Shown here: positions 8,627 to 18,010 of the stretch, in pieces
Layout: each line of letters starts with the position of its first letter
Position numbering within the stretch: position 1 is the stretch's first letter
Notes under the pieces: generated by a model
What the model was told of the DNA's origin: nothing
Databases searched by the model: none
What the model saw: only the letters and a program-made list of their open reading frames with translations
Program-made: the position numbers and the translations under genes
Origin: CAJBNH01 sp964447285
GTDB taxonomy: Bacteria; Myxococcota_A; UBA9042
Assembly: GCA_964447285.1 (NCBI GenBank)
Contig: CAYURO010000001.1
Coordinates: 124,001 to 188,000, forward strand
DNA: 64,000 nucleotides
Reading direction: 5' to 3'

Positions 8627-10411
8627 CTAGCCGACGCGGGGCGCCGCTGCCAATGTCTGCCAGCGCGGCCCGAACAGCAACTGCACGGCGGCCAGGTCGG
8701 TTGCCTCCGCCGACAGCAGCACCCACGTCCCTTCTGGCCCACGGACCGGGTAGCGCAACTCGTTGCCAGGCTTGGGCTGACGGCGGTCGTCAAAGCGCCA
8801 GCCGGTGTCGCGCAGCAGCGCTTCGGTCGCCTGTACGCGCACGAAATCGCCCGCATGCGCAATCGTATCGTCGGGTCCCCACACCACGCCGGGGGCCAGC
8901 AGCAGCCGTCCCAGTCCCTGGGGGGGCGCTCCCTTGGACACCAGACCATCCACCACCAGCAGCCGACCGCGCGGGTGATGGGCCACCAGCCTGACATGGT
9001 GCAAGGTTCCGTCTGGCCACGTGTGGATGGCCGTCACCCAATCCCAGCCGTCCTGGCGCCCCGACTGCACACCGTGGACCTTGCCGCGCGCGCCTACCCG
9101 AAACGTCGCCCAGAGCTCAATCGACGGCGCTCCCGGCACTTCGACCGTCGAGTGGCTGGCAGCACTGCGGTTTAGCGCTCGATTCGGGTCACCGTCATAG
9201 CCTGCAAGTCCGGCATCGCTCAGAAACCTGCGGTCGGCACACGACCACTCGACGGACAAGTGATCGGCATGGGCGTGGCCGGGCTGCGGGTTCCAAGCCG
9301 GTGGCGCGGTATGCATGACAGCGTAGTGACCGCCATGCCGGGACACCCAGGCGCTTTGCAGCGGGTTCGGAGCTGCGGCCGTCACCCGTCGCAGCGCGGT
9401 TCGGGTCAGGCGCAGTGAACTGAGGACGCCCGGATCGCTGTCGCCAAAGGCCGGCAAGTGGCCGTCCGGGTGCCGCATTGCCGCCAGCCACGCCGTTGCA
9501 CGACTCGCCCGTGCCTGTATCCGGACAAGCGGCCCGTCGGCCGAGCTCGACAGCAGCGCCTGCAGCACCAGCACGTCTTCCAACAGTTGGGCGTGGTACA
9601 TCGGCGACGCCTCGACGTGCCCGCCGTCTCCGGGAAACTGCAACTCGATCTCGTTCGCCGCGGTTTCGCTCGCTGTCCGTCCGGTTCCCCAAACTGCTTC
9701 GCCAGCCGCAAGCGCAATCCGGTTGACCAGCAGGTGGTTGCCACCCAGATGACGCTCGACCAGCAGGTCCAGATCGGTCACGGCAGCGGCCGCGAACTCG
9801 AGAAGCCTCTGCCTCAGCGTGCTGTGGGTCCCTTCGAGTCGGTCACGGCCATGATGTTCCAGTGCCGTCAGTCTGGCCGCCGCTTGCAGGCACGCAAGCG
9901 CGCGACGGGCGCGTGGATAGGGTTCCCAGGCCTTGGGCAGCGTCAGCGAGGCGCGCGACCAGCCGTCGAGCCCCGCCTCCAGCAGGGCCAGCGCCCGAGC
10001 AGTTCGCCAGCCTTCATCCTCGGCCGACAGGGCCGCCGCCACCAGCGTGTCGGCCCACTGCAGGTAGTGCGCCTCGTAGACTTCCAGCGGACTTGCGCCG
10101 GGCAGCCGCCAGTCGGTGGGCGGGAACGCCTCGATCGCCTTTCCGACGACCACGAATCGGCCATCCAGCAAGTCCCCGGCGTCCGGGGAGGGAGCGGCGG
10201 CCAAGGCCGCTCCCAGAGCCAACAGCGGCTCCCGACGAACGTCGCCAGCCAAGTCGCGACCGCGCTGTCGCCACCACGCGACCAGGCCTGGCAGCAGCGG
10301 TCCCCACAGCCGCTGCCGCGTCACGTTGACAGCGCGAAACGCGTGGGTGCCAAGCGGCAGAGGCGTCAGCGTCCGCCACCACAAGGCAGCGATCTGCTTG
10401 GGCTTGCTCAC
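8627..10411 (-). CDS. Heparinase II/III-like protein (putative polysaccharide lyase)
   Basis: The 594-residue product matches the two-part heparinase II/III layout. Residues about 130-330 form an alpha/alpha-toroid (YLQWADTLVAAALSAEDEGW, then HLGGNHLLVNRIAL and EIELQFPGDGGHVEASPMYHAQLLED), with Asn, His and Tyr in positions typical of the catalytic region. A C-terminal beta-sandwich contains GHAHADHLSVEWSCADRRFLSDAGLAGY. No signal peptide is evident. Homologues are frequent in exopolysaccharide clusters, where they may trim or modify uronic-acid-containing polymer. The start ATG at 10411 overlaps the stop of the GT4 gene (ATGA). Confidence 0.8.
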   Translation of the reverse strand: MSKPKQIAALWWRTLTPLPLGTHAFRAVNVTRQRLWGPLLPGLVAWWRQRGRDLAGDVRREPLLALGAALAAAPSPDAGDLLDGRFVVVGKAIEAFPPTDWRLPGASPLEVYEAHYLQWADTLVAAALSAEDEGWRTARALALLEAGLDGWSRASLTLPKAWEPYPRARRALACLQAAARLTALEHHGRDRLEGTHSTLRQRLLEFAAAAVTDLDLLVERHLGGNHLLVNRIALAAGEAVWGTGRTASETAANEIELQFPGDGGHVEASPMYHAQLLEDVLVLQALLSSSADGPLVRIQARASRATAWLAAMRHPDGHLPAFGDSDPGVLSSLRLTRTALRRVTAAAPNPLQSAWVSRHGGHYAVMHTAPPAWNPQPGHAHADHLSVEWSCADRRFLSDAGLAGYDGDPNRALNRSAASHSTVEVPGAPSIELWATFRVGARGKVHGVQSGRQDGWDWVTAIHTWPDGTLHHVRLVAHHPRGRLLVVDGLVSKGAPPQGLGRLLLAPGVVWGPDDTIAHAGDFVRVQATEALLRDTGWRFDDRRQPKPGNELRYPVRGPEGTWVLLSAEATDLAAVQLLFGPRWQTLAAAPRVG

Positions 10412-11661
10412 GACGCTCGCCCCGTGACTCGCTTCAGGACGTCCAGATACCGCCCGGCCAGTCGGGCGCGGTCGTTGTGCGCTTCGACGTAGCTGCGGGC
10501 GAGTCGGCCGTGCCGCGCCGCAGCGGTTTCGTCGGCCAACAGTGCGTCAATTCCGGCCTGCAACCCGGGGCCGTCGCCCGCGCCGCTGACGGGACCGCAC
10601 TCTGCCGTGCGGGCGATGCCGGTGACCTCGCCGTCTGCGCTCAGCAGTACCGGGCGCCCCGACGCCATCGACTCGTAGATCTTGCTGGGCACGGTGTGCT
10701 CGTCGCGCCGAGGCCGCAGGATGACCAGCGTCGCCCACGCGCAGCGGTACAGACCGGGGACCAGGCGGCGGTCGATCGGTCCCGCTACCGTCACGTTGAG
10801 CAAGCCCTCGGCCGCCACGCGTTCGAGCAGATGCGTGCGCAGCGAGCCGTCGCCGACCAGCGCAAAGTGCACCGGGTCGTCCCCACGGGCCTGCCGCTCG
10901 CGGGCCAGATCCAGCACAAGATCAAGACCTTGCGGTGGGTTGAAAACGCCGGCATACACCACAGTCTGGCGGCCGCGGGGCACGCCGGCGGCTTGCAGCC
11001 ACTCGCGCGCCTCGTCAGCGTTAGCGTCGGCCTCACGGTCGAAGCGAGCCAGATCCACGCCGTTCGGAATCACTTCGACGGTGCCCTCGCGCGCGCCCAA
11101 CTCCAGCAGTCGCACGCGTTTTCCTTGGCTGACGGTCGTGACGGCCGCCGAGCCTTCGAGCACCACCCGGTTCATCGCTTCGAGGGCGTGCACCGCCGGA
11201 CCGGCCTGGACCCGGCCCGCAGCGACCACGGCTTCTGGCCAGATATCGCGGACATCCAGAACGTGCGGCGCGTTGAACCGCTTGGCCAGCAGGTAGGAGG
11301 TGTAGCCGACGGTCGGCGGCGGCGTCGTGCCGATCACCACGTCGGGTCGCAGGTCGCGCAGGGCACCCTGCAGCAGCGCGCTGCCGGCAAAAGTCGCGTA
11401 CAGCATCGCCTTTCGCAGCGGAGTATGGCCGCCAAGTGCCAGCACCGGGGTACGGATCACGCGGATGCCGTCCAGAAATTCCTGTTGTGACGCCCGCTGC
11501 CTCACGCCGGTCTGGATACGGCCTTGGGGGAAGTTGGGAAAAGTGGTCAGCACCGTCACGTCATGGCCAGCCGCTAGAAAGTAGTGGCCGAAGTCGCCAA
11601 ACCGCGCGGCCGGAGCGCCCATCTCGGGGTGGTAGAACTGGGAGACGACAAGAATCTTCAT
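10408..11661 (-). CDS. GT4-family glycosyltransferase (WbuB/WcaI-like)
   Basis: The 417-residue product is a GT-B glycosyltransferase. It opens with MKILVVSQFYHPEMGAPAARFGDF, as in WbuB-type family 4 enzymes, and carries DVRDIWPEAVVAAG, the interdomain VSQGKRVRLLELGAREGTVEVIPNGVD region and the donor-binding motif EHTVPSKIYESMASGRPVLLSADGE. Family members add a sugar to a lipid-linked or soluble acceptor in the cytoplasm. The true start is the ATG at 11661; the frame stays open upstream, but that part overlaps sspB. It begins the four-gene polysaccharide group and is separated from sspB by 52 bp containing a ten-G tract. Confidence 0.87.
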   Translation of the reverse strand: MKILVVSQFYHPEMGAPAARFGDFGHYFLAAGHDVTVLTTFPNFPQGRIQTGVRQRASQQEFLDGIRVIRTPVLALGGHTPLRKAMLYATFAGSALLQGALRDLRPDVVIGTTPPPTVGYTSYLLAKRFNAPHVLDVRDIWPEAVVAAGRVQAGPAVHALEAMNRVVLEGSAAVTTVSQGKRVRLLELGAREGTVEVIPNGVDLARFDREADANADEAREWLQAAGVPRGRQTVVYAGVFNPPQGLDLVLDLARERQARGDDPVHFALVGDGSLRTHLLERVAAEGLLNVTVAGPIDRRLVPGLYRCAWATLVILRPRRDEHTVPSKIYESMASGRPVLLSADGEVTGIARTAECGPVSGAGDGPGLQAGIDALLADETAAARHGRLARSYVEAHNDRARLAGRYLDVLKRVTGRAS

Positions 11662-11679
11662 GCACGGCCGTCGGTTGTA

Positions 11680-11689
11680 GGGGGGGGGG
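11680..11689. repeat. Homopolymer tract of ten G
   Basis: Ten consecutive G on the plus strand (C on the coding strand) lie between the sspB stop and the glycosyltransferase ATG, about 18 bases ahead of that start. Such tracts can slip and alter expression of the gene behind them. They are also a common place for sequencing error. Confidence 0.8.
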
Positions 11690-11713
11690 AGAGGGTGTTG
11701 GCGTGGCTGCCGG

Positions 11714-12274
11714 CTACTGGATGCGGCGCAGATGGCCGCGGCGAGGGGGGGAAGGCTCGGGGCCTGCGTCGGGACCGATCTCCGGCAGGTGGTCCGTCGG
11801 CGCAGCGGGTCTTGTGTCCGGAGCCGCCCCAAGGTCGGCCCGCACCACGCGAAGCTGCGGGCGGGAAGCTGCTGTGGTGGGCTCCGGTGGGGGTGCCTCG
11901 ACCGCAGGCGACTCTTCATCGGCCTTGGCGCCGCCCTGAGCCAGAACCAGGCGCATTTCTTCAGGCAGGTCATCTTCCCAGACCCGCCCTTCGGTACGCG
12001 CTTCGTCGGTGATCGCGAACACCGCCTTCCACGGCACGCGGCACGGGAACGGCTGACCGGCGAACGTCAGCGAGGCGAACACGGCGTCGTCGTCGAACGC
12101 GAAGTCGCGCACGCCGTACCGGTACGAGTAGTTCAGGATCAGCCACTCCAGTTCGGCAAAGCGCAGGGGCACTTGCACGCCGGGACAGCGAGGGTCCAGA
12201 TGCAGCGACGTGACGCCGGCATTCAACTGCAGAGCGAAGTACTCGCGCTTTTCCTCTGCGGGTGTCGGGCTCAA
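11714..12274 (-). CDS. sspB: ClpXP adaptor, stringent starvation protein B (SspB)
   Basis: The 186-residue product matches the deltaproteobacterial type of SspB. The adaptor fold lies in residues about 8-95 (VQVPLRFAELEWLILNYSYRYGVRDFAFDD, then FAGQPFPCRVPWKAVFAIT). A Pro/Ala-rich linker leads to a short basic tail that in SspB proteins docks on ClpX. SspB delivers ssrA-tagged proteins to ClpXP. The start is TTG at 12274, six bases after a strong GGAGGGAG ribosome site and overlapping the TGA of the GNAT gene (TTGA). A longer frame from an ATG at 12301 is less likely because it lacks a ribosome site. Confidence 0.82.
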   Translation of the reverse strand: MSPTPAEEKREYFALQLNAGVTSLHLDPRCPGVQVPLRFAELEWLILNYSYRYGVRDFAFDDDAVFASLTFAGQPFPCRVPWKAVFAITDEARTEGRVWEDDLPEEMRLVLAQGGAKADEESPAVEAPPPEPTTAASRPQLRVVRADLGAAPDTRPAAPTDHLPEIGPDAGPEPSPPRRGHLRRIQ

Positions 12275-12765
12275 GGCTCTCCCTCCTGGTCCTGCTCCCA
12301 CTCGAACCGATAGAAGAACCGCTCGCGCCCCAGTCGCCGGAACCCCAAACTCCGATACAGCAGTCCGGCCGGGGCGTTGCCGTGGTAGGCCTCCAGATCG
12401 ATGCCTCGAAGCCCCTCAGTGCGTGCGACTTGCAGCAAGTGCTCGACCATCGCGCGTCCAAGGCCGCCATGGCGGGCGGTGCGGGCCACGAACAACTCCT
12501 CGATCCACAGCGACCAGCCCTGAAATTTCACGCTGGGGACGTGCGTTGCGACCAGCACGCCGACCGCCTCATCCCGCTGCGTTTGTCGCGCGACCAGCAC
12601 CAGAGACCGCGGCCCTTCCAACAGCGCGTCGTACACCGCGCCCAGGGCGTCCTCGTCATGGTCCATCCGCAGGTCGATGAGGTCCTGAACAAACAGGGCC
12701 ACGACCGCGGCACGGTCCCCGGGCAGCGCGGATTCGACGACGACGGTGGAGGGGGCGGCGGCCAT
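12271..12765 (-). CDS. GNAT-family N-acetyltransferase
   Basis: The 164-residue product is a single GNAT domain. Motif A reads EELFVARTARHGGLGRAMVEHLLQVART, close to the acetyl-CoA pyrophosphate loop R/Q-x-x-G-x-G/A. Motif B is GIDLEAYHGNAPAGLLYRSLGFRRLG. The acceptor is unknown; the form resembles amino-group acetyltransferases of diamine or peptide type. The ATG at 12765 follows a GGAG ribosome site; the open frame further upstream is ignored because it lacks one. It is probably co-transcribed with sspB through the TTGA overlap. Confidence 0.82.
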   Translation of the reverse strand: MAAAPSTVVVESALPGDRAAVVALFVQDLIDLRMDHDEDALGAVYDALLEGPRSLVLVARQTQRDEAVGVLVATHVPSVKFQGWSLWIEELFVARTARHGGLGRAMVEHLLQVARTEGLRGIDLEAYHGNAPAGLLYRSLGFRRLGRERFFYRFEWEQDQEGEP

Positions 12766-12897
12766 GGTCGGCTCCGAGGAGAGTCTGCCGCCGCGCAGGT
12801 GCGCAGCCGGCCTTGCGTGCAGGCGCGCAAGGATACGCCGAGCTTTCGCAGACGTCACGGCCATGGTAGCGTGTCTGCACTCTGCCGAGGTCAGTTC

Positions 12898-13569
12898 ATG
12901 CATTGTTCTCTCGCCTTCCGCCGCCTGCGAATCTCCTTGCTGCTCGCTGGTTTGGCTGTTGTCACTTTGGCTTGCAGTGCGGCAAAGGCTGCCGACCCAC
13001 AGGCCGCTGATCCGCCGACGGTTGAGCCAACCAGGTCGACGCCCCCCAAGGACGCCGTTCTGCCTGAGGCCGCGCGCCCGGCCCCCCCGTCGGCAGACGA
13101 AGACACGCGCCCCGAGCAGGACGACAAGCGCCCCGAGCCGCCGCCGGCAACTCCGTCCAAGCCCGCGGAACCCAGTCTCGCCACGGGCATCGGCGTGGTC
13201 AGTGAGTTCCCAGCCGGGACGCCGGACGCGGTGCTACGCGAGGCCTTCCACTGCGCCCTCGAGGTGTCCGGCGACGCAGACGGCTTCGCCTGCTACGCGC
13301 GGCTCAACGTCGCACTGAACCGGGACAATGAAAACGCGCTCGTGCACCTGAAGACCTACCAGTGGCGGTACTTCCGGCAGCGAGCACCGACGTACTTGAC
13401 CAGTGCCAGACCGCTCGCGGTCCGCGTCACCCGCCGCGACGCGCCGGTCATCGAGTCCGGACAGAAGTCCGTGAAGATGTTCCTCAAGAGCAGTGAGCGC
13501 GAAAACCCGGCGCCGATCACCTTCCGTTTTGAGGACGGCGAGTGGCGCATCTATGCGAATTCACTGTAA
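12898..13569 (+). CDS. Exported lipoprotein with Pro-rich linker, function unknown
   Basis: The 223-residue product has a signal sequence with LAVVTLAC, giving a candidate lipid-anchored Cys26, although cleavage after AKA is also possible. Residues 30-95 are a Pro/Ala/Glu/Asp-rich disordered linker, and the globular part spans about 100-223 (AFHCALEVSGDADGFACYARL, then MFLKSSERENPAPITFRFEDGEW). The ending, which reads like a NTF2- or DUF4878-type strand (ITFRFEDGEWRIY), suggests a small alpha/beta cone fold, but this is only an impression. It is divergent from the GNAT gene and converges on dnaE with 21 bp between stops. Confidence 0.6.
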   Translation: MHCSLAFRRLRISLLLAGLAVVTLACSAAKAADPQAADPPTVEPTRSTPPKDAVLPEAARPAPPSADEDTRPEQDDKRPEPPPATPSKPAEPSLATGIGVVSEFPAGTPDAVLREAFHCALEVSGDADGFACYARLNVALNRDNENALVHLKTYQWRYFRQRAPTYLTSARPLAVRVTRRDAPVIESGQKSVKMFLKSSERENPAPITFRFEDGEWRIYANSL

Positions 13570-13590
13570 TCTTTTGAGTTCACCGAGGCT

Positions 13591-16500
13591 CTAGCCGTAG
13601 TCGGCCGTCTCGCGTCCCAGCAGCTTCTCGACTTTGCCGATCAGCTCGTCGCTCAACGCCACGCGCAGGTTCGAACCGGCGGCGACGACGACCTCGCCGC
13701 GGCCGGCCAGGCGCAACAGCACCGTGACGCGCGCCGTGCCGGGGTGCGTCGCCAGCAGCGTCGTCAGCTCCTTGAGCTTGGCGTGCTCGCACTGGTCCTC
13801 GCGCAGGAAGATCCGCATCCGCTCCAGCTTGCTGCGCATCGCGTCGTCCAATGAGACGACTTCTTCCAGCGCCAGTCGCACCTTGCCTTCTTCCCGGCCG
13901 TCCGCGTCCACGCTCAGCTTCATCAGCAGCGGCGCCGACCCCTGCAGCAGCGACTCGGCTTGTTCCAGCGCCTTTGCGAAGACCACGATCTCCGCCTGAC
14001 CGCTCAGATCTTCGACGGTCGTGAAGCCCATGCGCGTGCCCTTCTGCGTCATCTGCTCGCGGTGCGCAACGACGACAACCGCGGCGTAGTGCTGCAGCCG
14101 CCGCGGACCGCGGGCGCCCATGGTGGCGGTTTGCAGGATGTCCGGGTCTTTCAGCGATGCCAGTGTCTTGCAACTCAGGCGGTGCAGGTCGCGCGCATAC
14201 CGGTCCAGCGGATGGCCCGACACGTAGAAGCCCAGGATCTCTTTCTCGAATGCCAGCATCTGGCGCATCGGCCAGGTCTCGTTGGGGGTGACATAGGAGT
14301 CGACGGGCTTGGCTCCCTTGGCCTCCAGCATGCCGAACAGCGAGGTCTGCGCCGACTCGCGCTCCCTCACCTCTTCTTGTGCCCTCTCGACCGCGCGGCC
14401 GATGTTGGCCCACAGCATGTCGCGTGACTGGCCGAAGCTGTCCATCGCGCCGCACTTCACCAAGGCCTCGATGGTGCGCTTGTTGACCTTGCGGGTGTCG
14501 ACGCGGCGGCAGAAGTCGAAGATCGACGCGAATTTACCAGCCTCTCCGCGGGCCCCCAGCAGGGCCTCGATGGCCGACTCGCCCAGACCCTTGATGGCAC
14601 CCAGCCCAAAGCGAATGCCGGCGGGCGTGACCGAGAACGACAGCGCGCTCTCGTTGATGTCCGGCGGCAACACCGAGATGCCCGTGCCGCGTGCCTGCTG
14701 GATGTACTGCACGACCTTGTCGGTGTCGCCCTGGTCCGACGTCAGCAGCGCCGCGAAAAACTCTTTGGGATACAAGCCCTTCAGATAGGCTGTCTGGTAC
14801 GTGACCAGGCCGTACGCCGCGGCGTGCGACTTGTTGAAGCCGTACTCGGCAAACGACCGCATCAGCTCGAAGATGTCGTCGGCGGTTTTGGTCTCGACCC
14901 CTCGCTCGACCGCACCCGCCACGAACTTCTCGCCCCACTTGGCCATCTCGTCGGCCTTCTTCTTGCCCATCGCGCGCCGCAGGTTGTCGGCGTCGGACAG
15001 CGAGAAGCCGGCGAGGATCTGGGCGACCTGCATCACCTGTTCCTGATAGACGATGACGCCGTAGGTCTCTTCCAGCACCTCGGCCAGCAGGGCGTGTGGG
15101 TACTCGACCGGCTCTCGCTTGTGCTTGCGTTCGATGTAGCGCGTGTGCATGCCCATGCCCAGCGGCCCGGGCCGGTACAAAGCGCCCGCGGCGACGATGT
15201 CCTCGAACTCCGATGGCTGCAGGCCCTTGACCATGCCGGTGAAGCCCGACGACTCCATCTGGAACACGCCGGCCGTGTCACCCCTGCTCATCACCTCATA
15301 GGCCTTGGGGTTGTCCAGCGGGATCTTGTCGATGTCGAATGGCGTTTCTTCCGGCAGCTGCGATTGACGCACCAGATTCACGGCGTGCTGAATCATCGTC
15401 AGGTTCTTCAACCCCAAGAAGTCGAACTTGACCAGCCCCGCCTTCTCGACATCGTCTTTGTCGAATTGCGTCACATTCTCGCCCGCTTGACCTTTGCCTA
15501 CGGGCACCTGCTCCCACAGCGGCCCACGCGCGATCACGACGCCCGCTGCGTGCATGCCCACGTTGCGCAAAGCCCCTTCCAACAGCGTCGCGGTCTTGAC
15601 CAGCCTGCCGATGACCGGGTCGTTGTCTGCGCGCTCCTTCAGTCGCGGCTCTTGGACCAGTGCTTCGTCCAGATTCTTGGCGGTGTCGGGAACCAGCTTG
15701 GCGACTTCGTTGACGTCCGACAGCGGCACGCCCAGCACTCGGCCGACGTCGCGGATCGCGCCCTTGGCCTTCAGCGTGCCAAATGTCGCGATCTGGCCGA
15801 CGCGGTCTTCGCCATAGCGCTGGGCCACGTACTTGATGACCTCGCCGCGCCGGTCGACGCAGAAGTCGATGTCGAAGTCGGGCAGCGACTTGCGTCCGGG
15901 ATTCAGGAAGCGCTCGAACAGCAGCTTGTACGGCAAGGGGTCCAGATTGGTGATCCGCATCGACCACGCAACCAGCGAGCCGGCACCCGAGCCGCGTCCA
16001 GGTCCCACCGGGATCCCGTTCTCCTTCGCCCAGTTGATGAAGTCCTGGACGATCAGGAAGTAGCCGGGAAAGTCCATATCTGTGATGACGCCGATCTCTC
16101 GCTCCAGCCGCGCCTCATACACCGATCGGTCGTAGACGAAGCCGACCGCATCGTGCTCCGCCAGCCGCACTTCCAGACCCTTGCGGGCCAGCGCGGCAAA
16201 ATAGGTCGTCTCGTCGGTGCCGTCTGGGACCGGAAAGCGAGGCAGCACCGGGTCGCCCAGGTCCAGATTCACGTTGCAGCGCTGGGCGATCTCAGTCGTG
16301 GCGTCGCAAAGGGCTTCATGGCCCTCGAAACGTCGCCGCATCTCAGTGGCGGTCGCCAGGTCCAGCTGGTCGGTGGGCAACTCCTCGTCTTCCTGCCGCG
16401 CCTGGATGCCCAGGCCGATGCACATCAGCACCTCGTGGGCGCGCGCCTCCTCGCGTTTCAGGTAATGCACGTCGTTGGTGGCGACGCAGGGCAGCCCTAC

Positions 16501-17076
16501 TTCTTTCGCCAGCGCGATCAGCTGTGGCGCCACCAGCTCGTGTTCGGCCAGACCGCTGTGCTGCACCTCGATGTAGAAGTTGCCTTCGCCAAAGCACTTC
16601 TTGTATTTCAGCGCGTGCCGCTTGGCCTCGTCAGGCTCGTTGCGCAACAGGGCGTTGGCGATCTCTCCCGACAGGTCCCCCGACAGGCCGATCAACCCTT
16701 CCGCGTGCGCCGCCAGCAGCTCGGGGTCGATGCGCGGGTGGCCGCTGGGCGGAGCCTTCAAGTGCGCCATCGACACCAGAAACACCAAGTTCTGCCAGCC
16801 CTTCTGGTCGGCCGCCAGCAGCGTCAGGTGATGCACGCGCTTGACGTGCTCGCCGACCGGCCGGTTCGCAATCGACAGGCAGCAACCGTAGATCGGCTTG
16901 ATGCCCTTTTTGCGGCAGGTTTCCGTGAACTCGATCGCGCCGTGCAAGTTGTCGTGGTCGGTCATCGCGATCGACCACATGCCCTCGCGCGAGGCGAATT
17001 CCACCATGTCGCCTACACGCGTCGTAGCGTCGGCGATCGAGAACTGCGTGTGTACGTGCAGGTGGATGAAGGACAT
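13591..17076 (-). CDS. dnaE: DNA polymerase III subunit alpha
   Basis: The 1161-residue product is the replicative polymerase catalytic subunit (DnaE1 length). The N-terminal PHP domain begins FIHLHVHTQFSIADATTRV and contains AMTDHDNLHGAIEF. The C-family palm carries the catalytic aspartates in LPDFDIDFC at about residues 397-405, and GPGRGSGAGSLVAW precedes it. The fingers and duplex-binding regions follow (GFNKSHAAAYGLVTYQTAYLKG), then an OB domain (RMGFTTVEDLSGQAEIVVF) and a short C-terminal tail. The start ATG at 17076 gives the canonical N-terminus. It is the last gene of a three-gene operon, 25 bp after mazG. Confidence 0.97.
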   Translation of the reverse strand: MSFIHLHVHTQFSIADATTRVGDMVEFASREGMWSIAMTDHDNLHGAIEFTETCRKKGIKPIYGCCLSIANRPVGEHVKRVHHLTLLAADQKGWQNLVFLVSMAHLKAPPSGHPRIDPELLAAHAEGLIGLSGDLSGEIANALLRNEPDEAKRHALKYKKCFGEGNFYIEVQHSGLAEHELVAPQLIALAKEVGLPCVATNDVHYLKREEARAHEVLMCIGLGIQARQEDEELPTDQLDLATATEMRRRFEGHEALCDATTEIAQRCNVNLDLGDPVLPRFPVPDGTDETTYFAALARKGLEVRLAEHDAVGFVYDRSVYEARLEREIGVITDMDFPGYFLIVQDFINWAKENGIPVGPGRGSGAGSLVAWSMRITNLDPLPYKLLFERFLNPGRKSLPDFDIDFCVDRRGEVIKYVAQRYGEDRVGQIATFGTLKAKGAIRDVGRVLGVPLSDVNEVAKLVPDTAKNLDEALVQEPRLKERADNDPVIGRLVKTATLLEGALRNVGMHAAGVVIARGPLWEQVPVGKGQAGENVTQFDKDDVEKAGLVKFDFLGLKNLTMIQHAVNLVRQSQLPEETPFDIDKIPLDNPKAYEVMSRGDTAGVFQMESSGFTGMVKGLQPSEFEDIVAAGALYRPGPLGMGMHTRYIERKHKREPVEYPHALLAEVLEETYGVIVYQEQVMQVAQILAGFSLSDADNLRRAMGKKKADEMAKWGEKFVAGAVERGVETKTADDIFELMRSFAEYGFNKSHAAAYGLVTYQTAYLKGLYPKEFFAALLTSDQGDTDKVVQYIQQARGTGISVLPPDINESALSFSVTPAGIRFGLGAIKGLGESAIEALLGARGEAGKFASIFDFCRRVDTRKVNKRTIEALVKCGAMDSFGQSRDMLWANIGRAVERAQEEVRERESAQTSLFGMLEAKGAKPVDSYVTPNETWPMRQMLAFEKEILGFYVSGHPLDRYARDLHRLSCKTLASLKDPDILQTATMGARGPRRLQHYAAVVVVAHREQMTQKGTRMGFTTVEDLSGQAEIVVFAKALEQAESLLQGSAPLLMKLSVDADGREEGKVRLALEEVVSLDDAMRSKLERMRIFLREDQCEHAKLKELTTLLATHPGTARVTVLLRLAGRGEVVVAAGSNLRVALSDELIGKVEKLLGRETADYG

Positions 17077-17101
17077 CGTGGATCGCGGCGAGCGGCGTGG
17101 C

Positions 17102-17995
17102 TCAGCGGGTCGGTTCGTCGGTCCGTTCGGCAGCCTTGGCCTGTTGCCACAACGCGTCGAGTTCGTCGAGGTCCGCGCGGTATTCGCGGCCGTGGAGCGC
17201 TTCCAAGGCCTGTTCGACGTGTTGGAATCGCCTGGTGAAACGGTCCAGCGTCCCGCGCAGCCCCTGTTCGGCGTCGACCGCCAAGTGCCGGGCCAGACTG
17301 GACAGCGCGAACAGCACGTCGCCCAGCTCGTCCGCCATCGCCTGTTCGTCACCGGAAGCCATCGCGGCGCGCAGCTCGGCCAGCTCTTCGTCCACCTTGT
17401 CCAGCACCGCCACGGGTCCCGGCCAGTCCAGGCCGATCCGCGCGGCCTTCTCGCCGATCCGCTGGGCCCTCAACAAGCTCGGTAGGTTACGCGGCACGCC
17501 GTCCAGAGCGCCCTTGCCCTCACGGCGCTTGATCTGCTCCCACTGCGTCACGATCTCCGCCGGGCGCAAGTCGCGGTCGCCGTCGCCGTGAAACACGTGG
17601 GGATGACGGCGGATCATCTTGTCCGCGATGCCGTGGGCGACGTCCTGCGCATCGAACCAGCCGGCTTCCTTGGCGATCTGCGACTGAAACACGATCTGCA
17701 GCAGCACGTCGCCCAATTCCTCGCGGAACAGGCTGACCTTGCCGGTGAACGCTTGGGCTTCCTCCTCGTTGGCGGGTCCCTGCCAGGGCAGATCGGCGGG
17801 CAGCGCCTGAGACGCCGGCCCCAACGCATCCATCGCATCCAGCAGCTCGTAGGACTCCTCGACCAAGTACGCACGCAGCGTAGCCAGGGTCTGCTCGCGG
17901 TCCCACGGGCAACCGCCCTCGGCCGCACGCAGGCGGTCCATGACGGTGACCAGGCGCTCGAAGCCGGTCTGAGGCAATTGTGGGTCCGATGTCAT
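17102..17995 (-). CDS. mazG: Nucleoside triphosphate pyrophosphohydrolase MazG
   Basis: The 297-residue product has two MazG domains. The first has CPWDREQTLATLRAYLVEESYELLDAM and FREELGDVLLQIVFQSQIA, and the second has VDEELAELRAAM and ADELGDVLFALSSLARHL. The paired E-x-x-E and E/D-x-x-D motifs bind magnesium. The enzyme hydrolyses NTPs and dNTPs to monophosphates, removes aberrant nucleotides and can lower ppGpp. The middle is typical of the family (MIRRHPHVFHGD, QWEQIKRREG). An insertion of about 20 residues (GPASQALPADLPWQGPANE) enlarges the first domain. It sits between the CBM9-like lipoprotein gene (15 bp) and dnaE (25 bp). Confidence 0.95.
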   Translation of the reverse strand: MTSDPQLPQTGFERLVTVMDRLRAAEGGCPWDREQTLATLRAYLVEESYELLDAMDALGPASQALPADLPWQGPANEEEAQAFTGKVSLFREELGDVLLQIVFQSQIAKEAGWFDAQDVAHGIADKMIRRHPHVFHGDGDRDLRPAEIVTQWEQIKRREGKGALDGVPRNLPSLLRAQRIGEKAARIGLDWPGPVAVLDKVDEELAELRAAMASGDEQAMADELGDVLFALSSLARHLAVDAEQGLRGTLDRFTRRFQHVEQALEALHGREYRADLDELDALWQQAKAAERTDEPTR

Positions 17996-18010
17996 GGGAA
18001 AGGCTCGAAC

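Noticed and set aside
14824..17238. Long open frame of about 804 codons antisense to dnaE
   Set aside because: It is the mirror of a real high-GC coding frame; no known motif, and the protein is rich in Arg, Gln, His and Leu. dnaE on the other strand explains the region.
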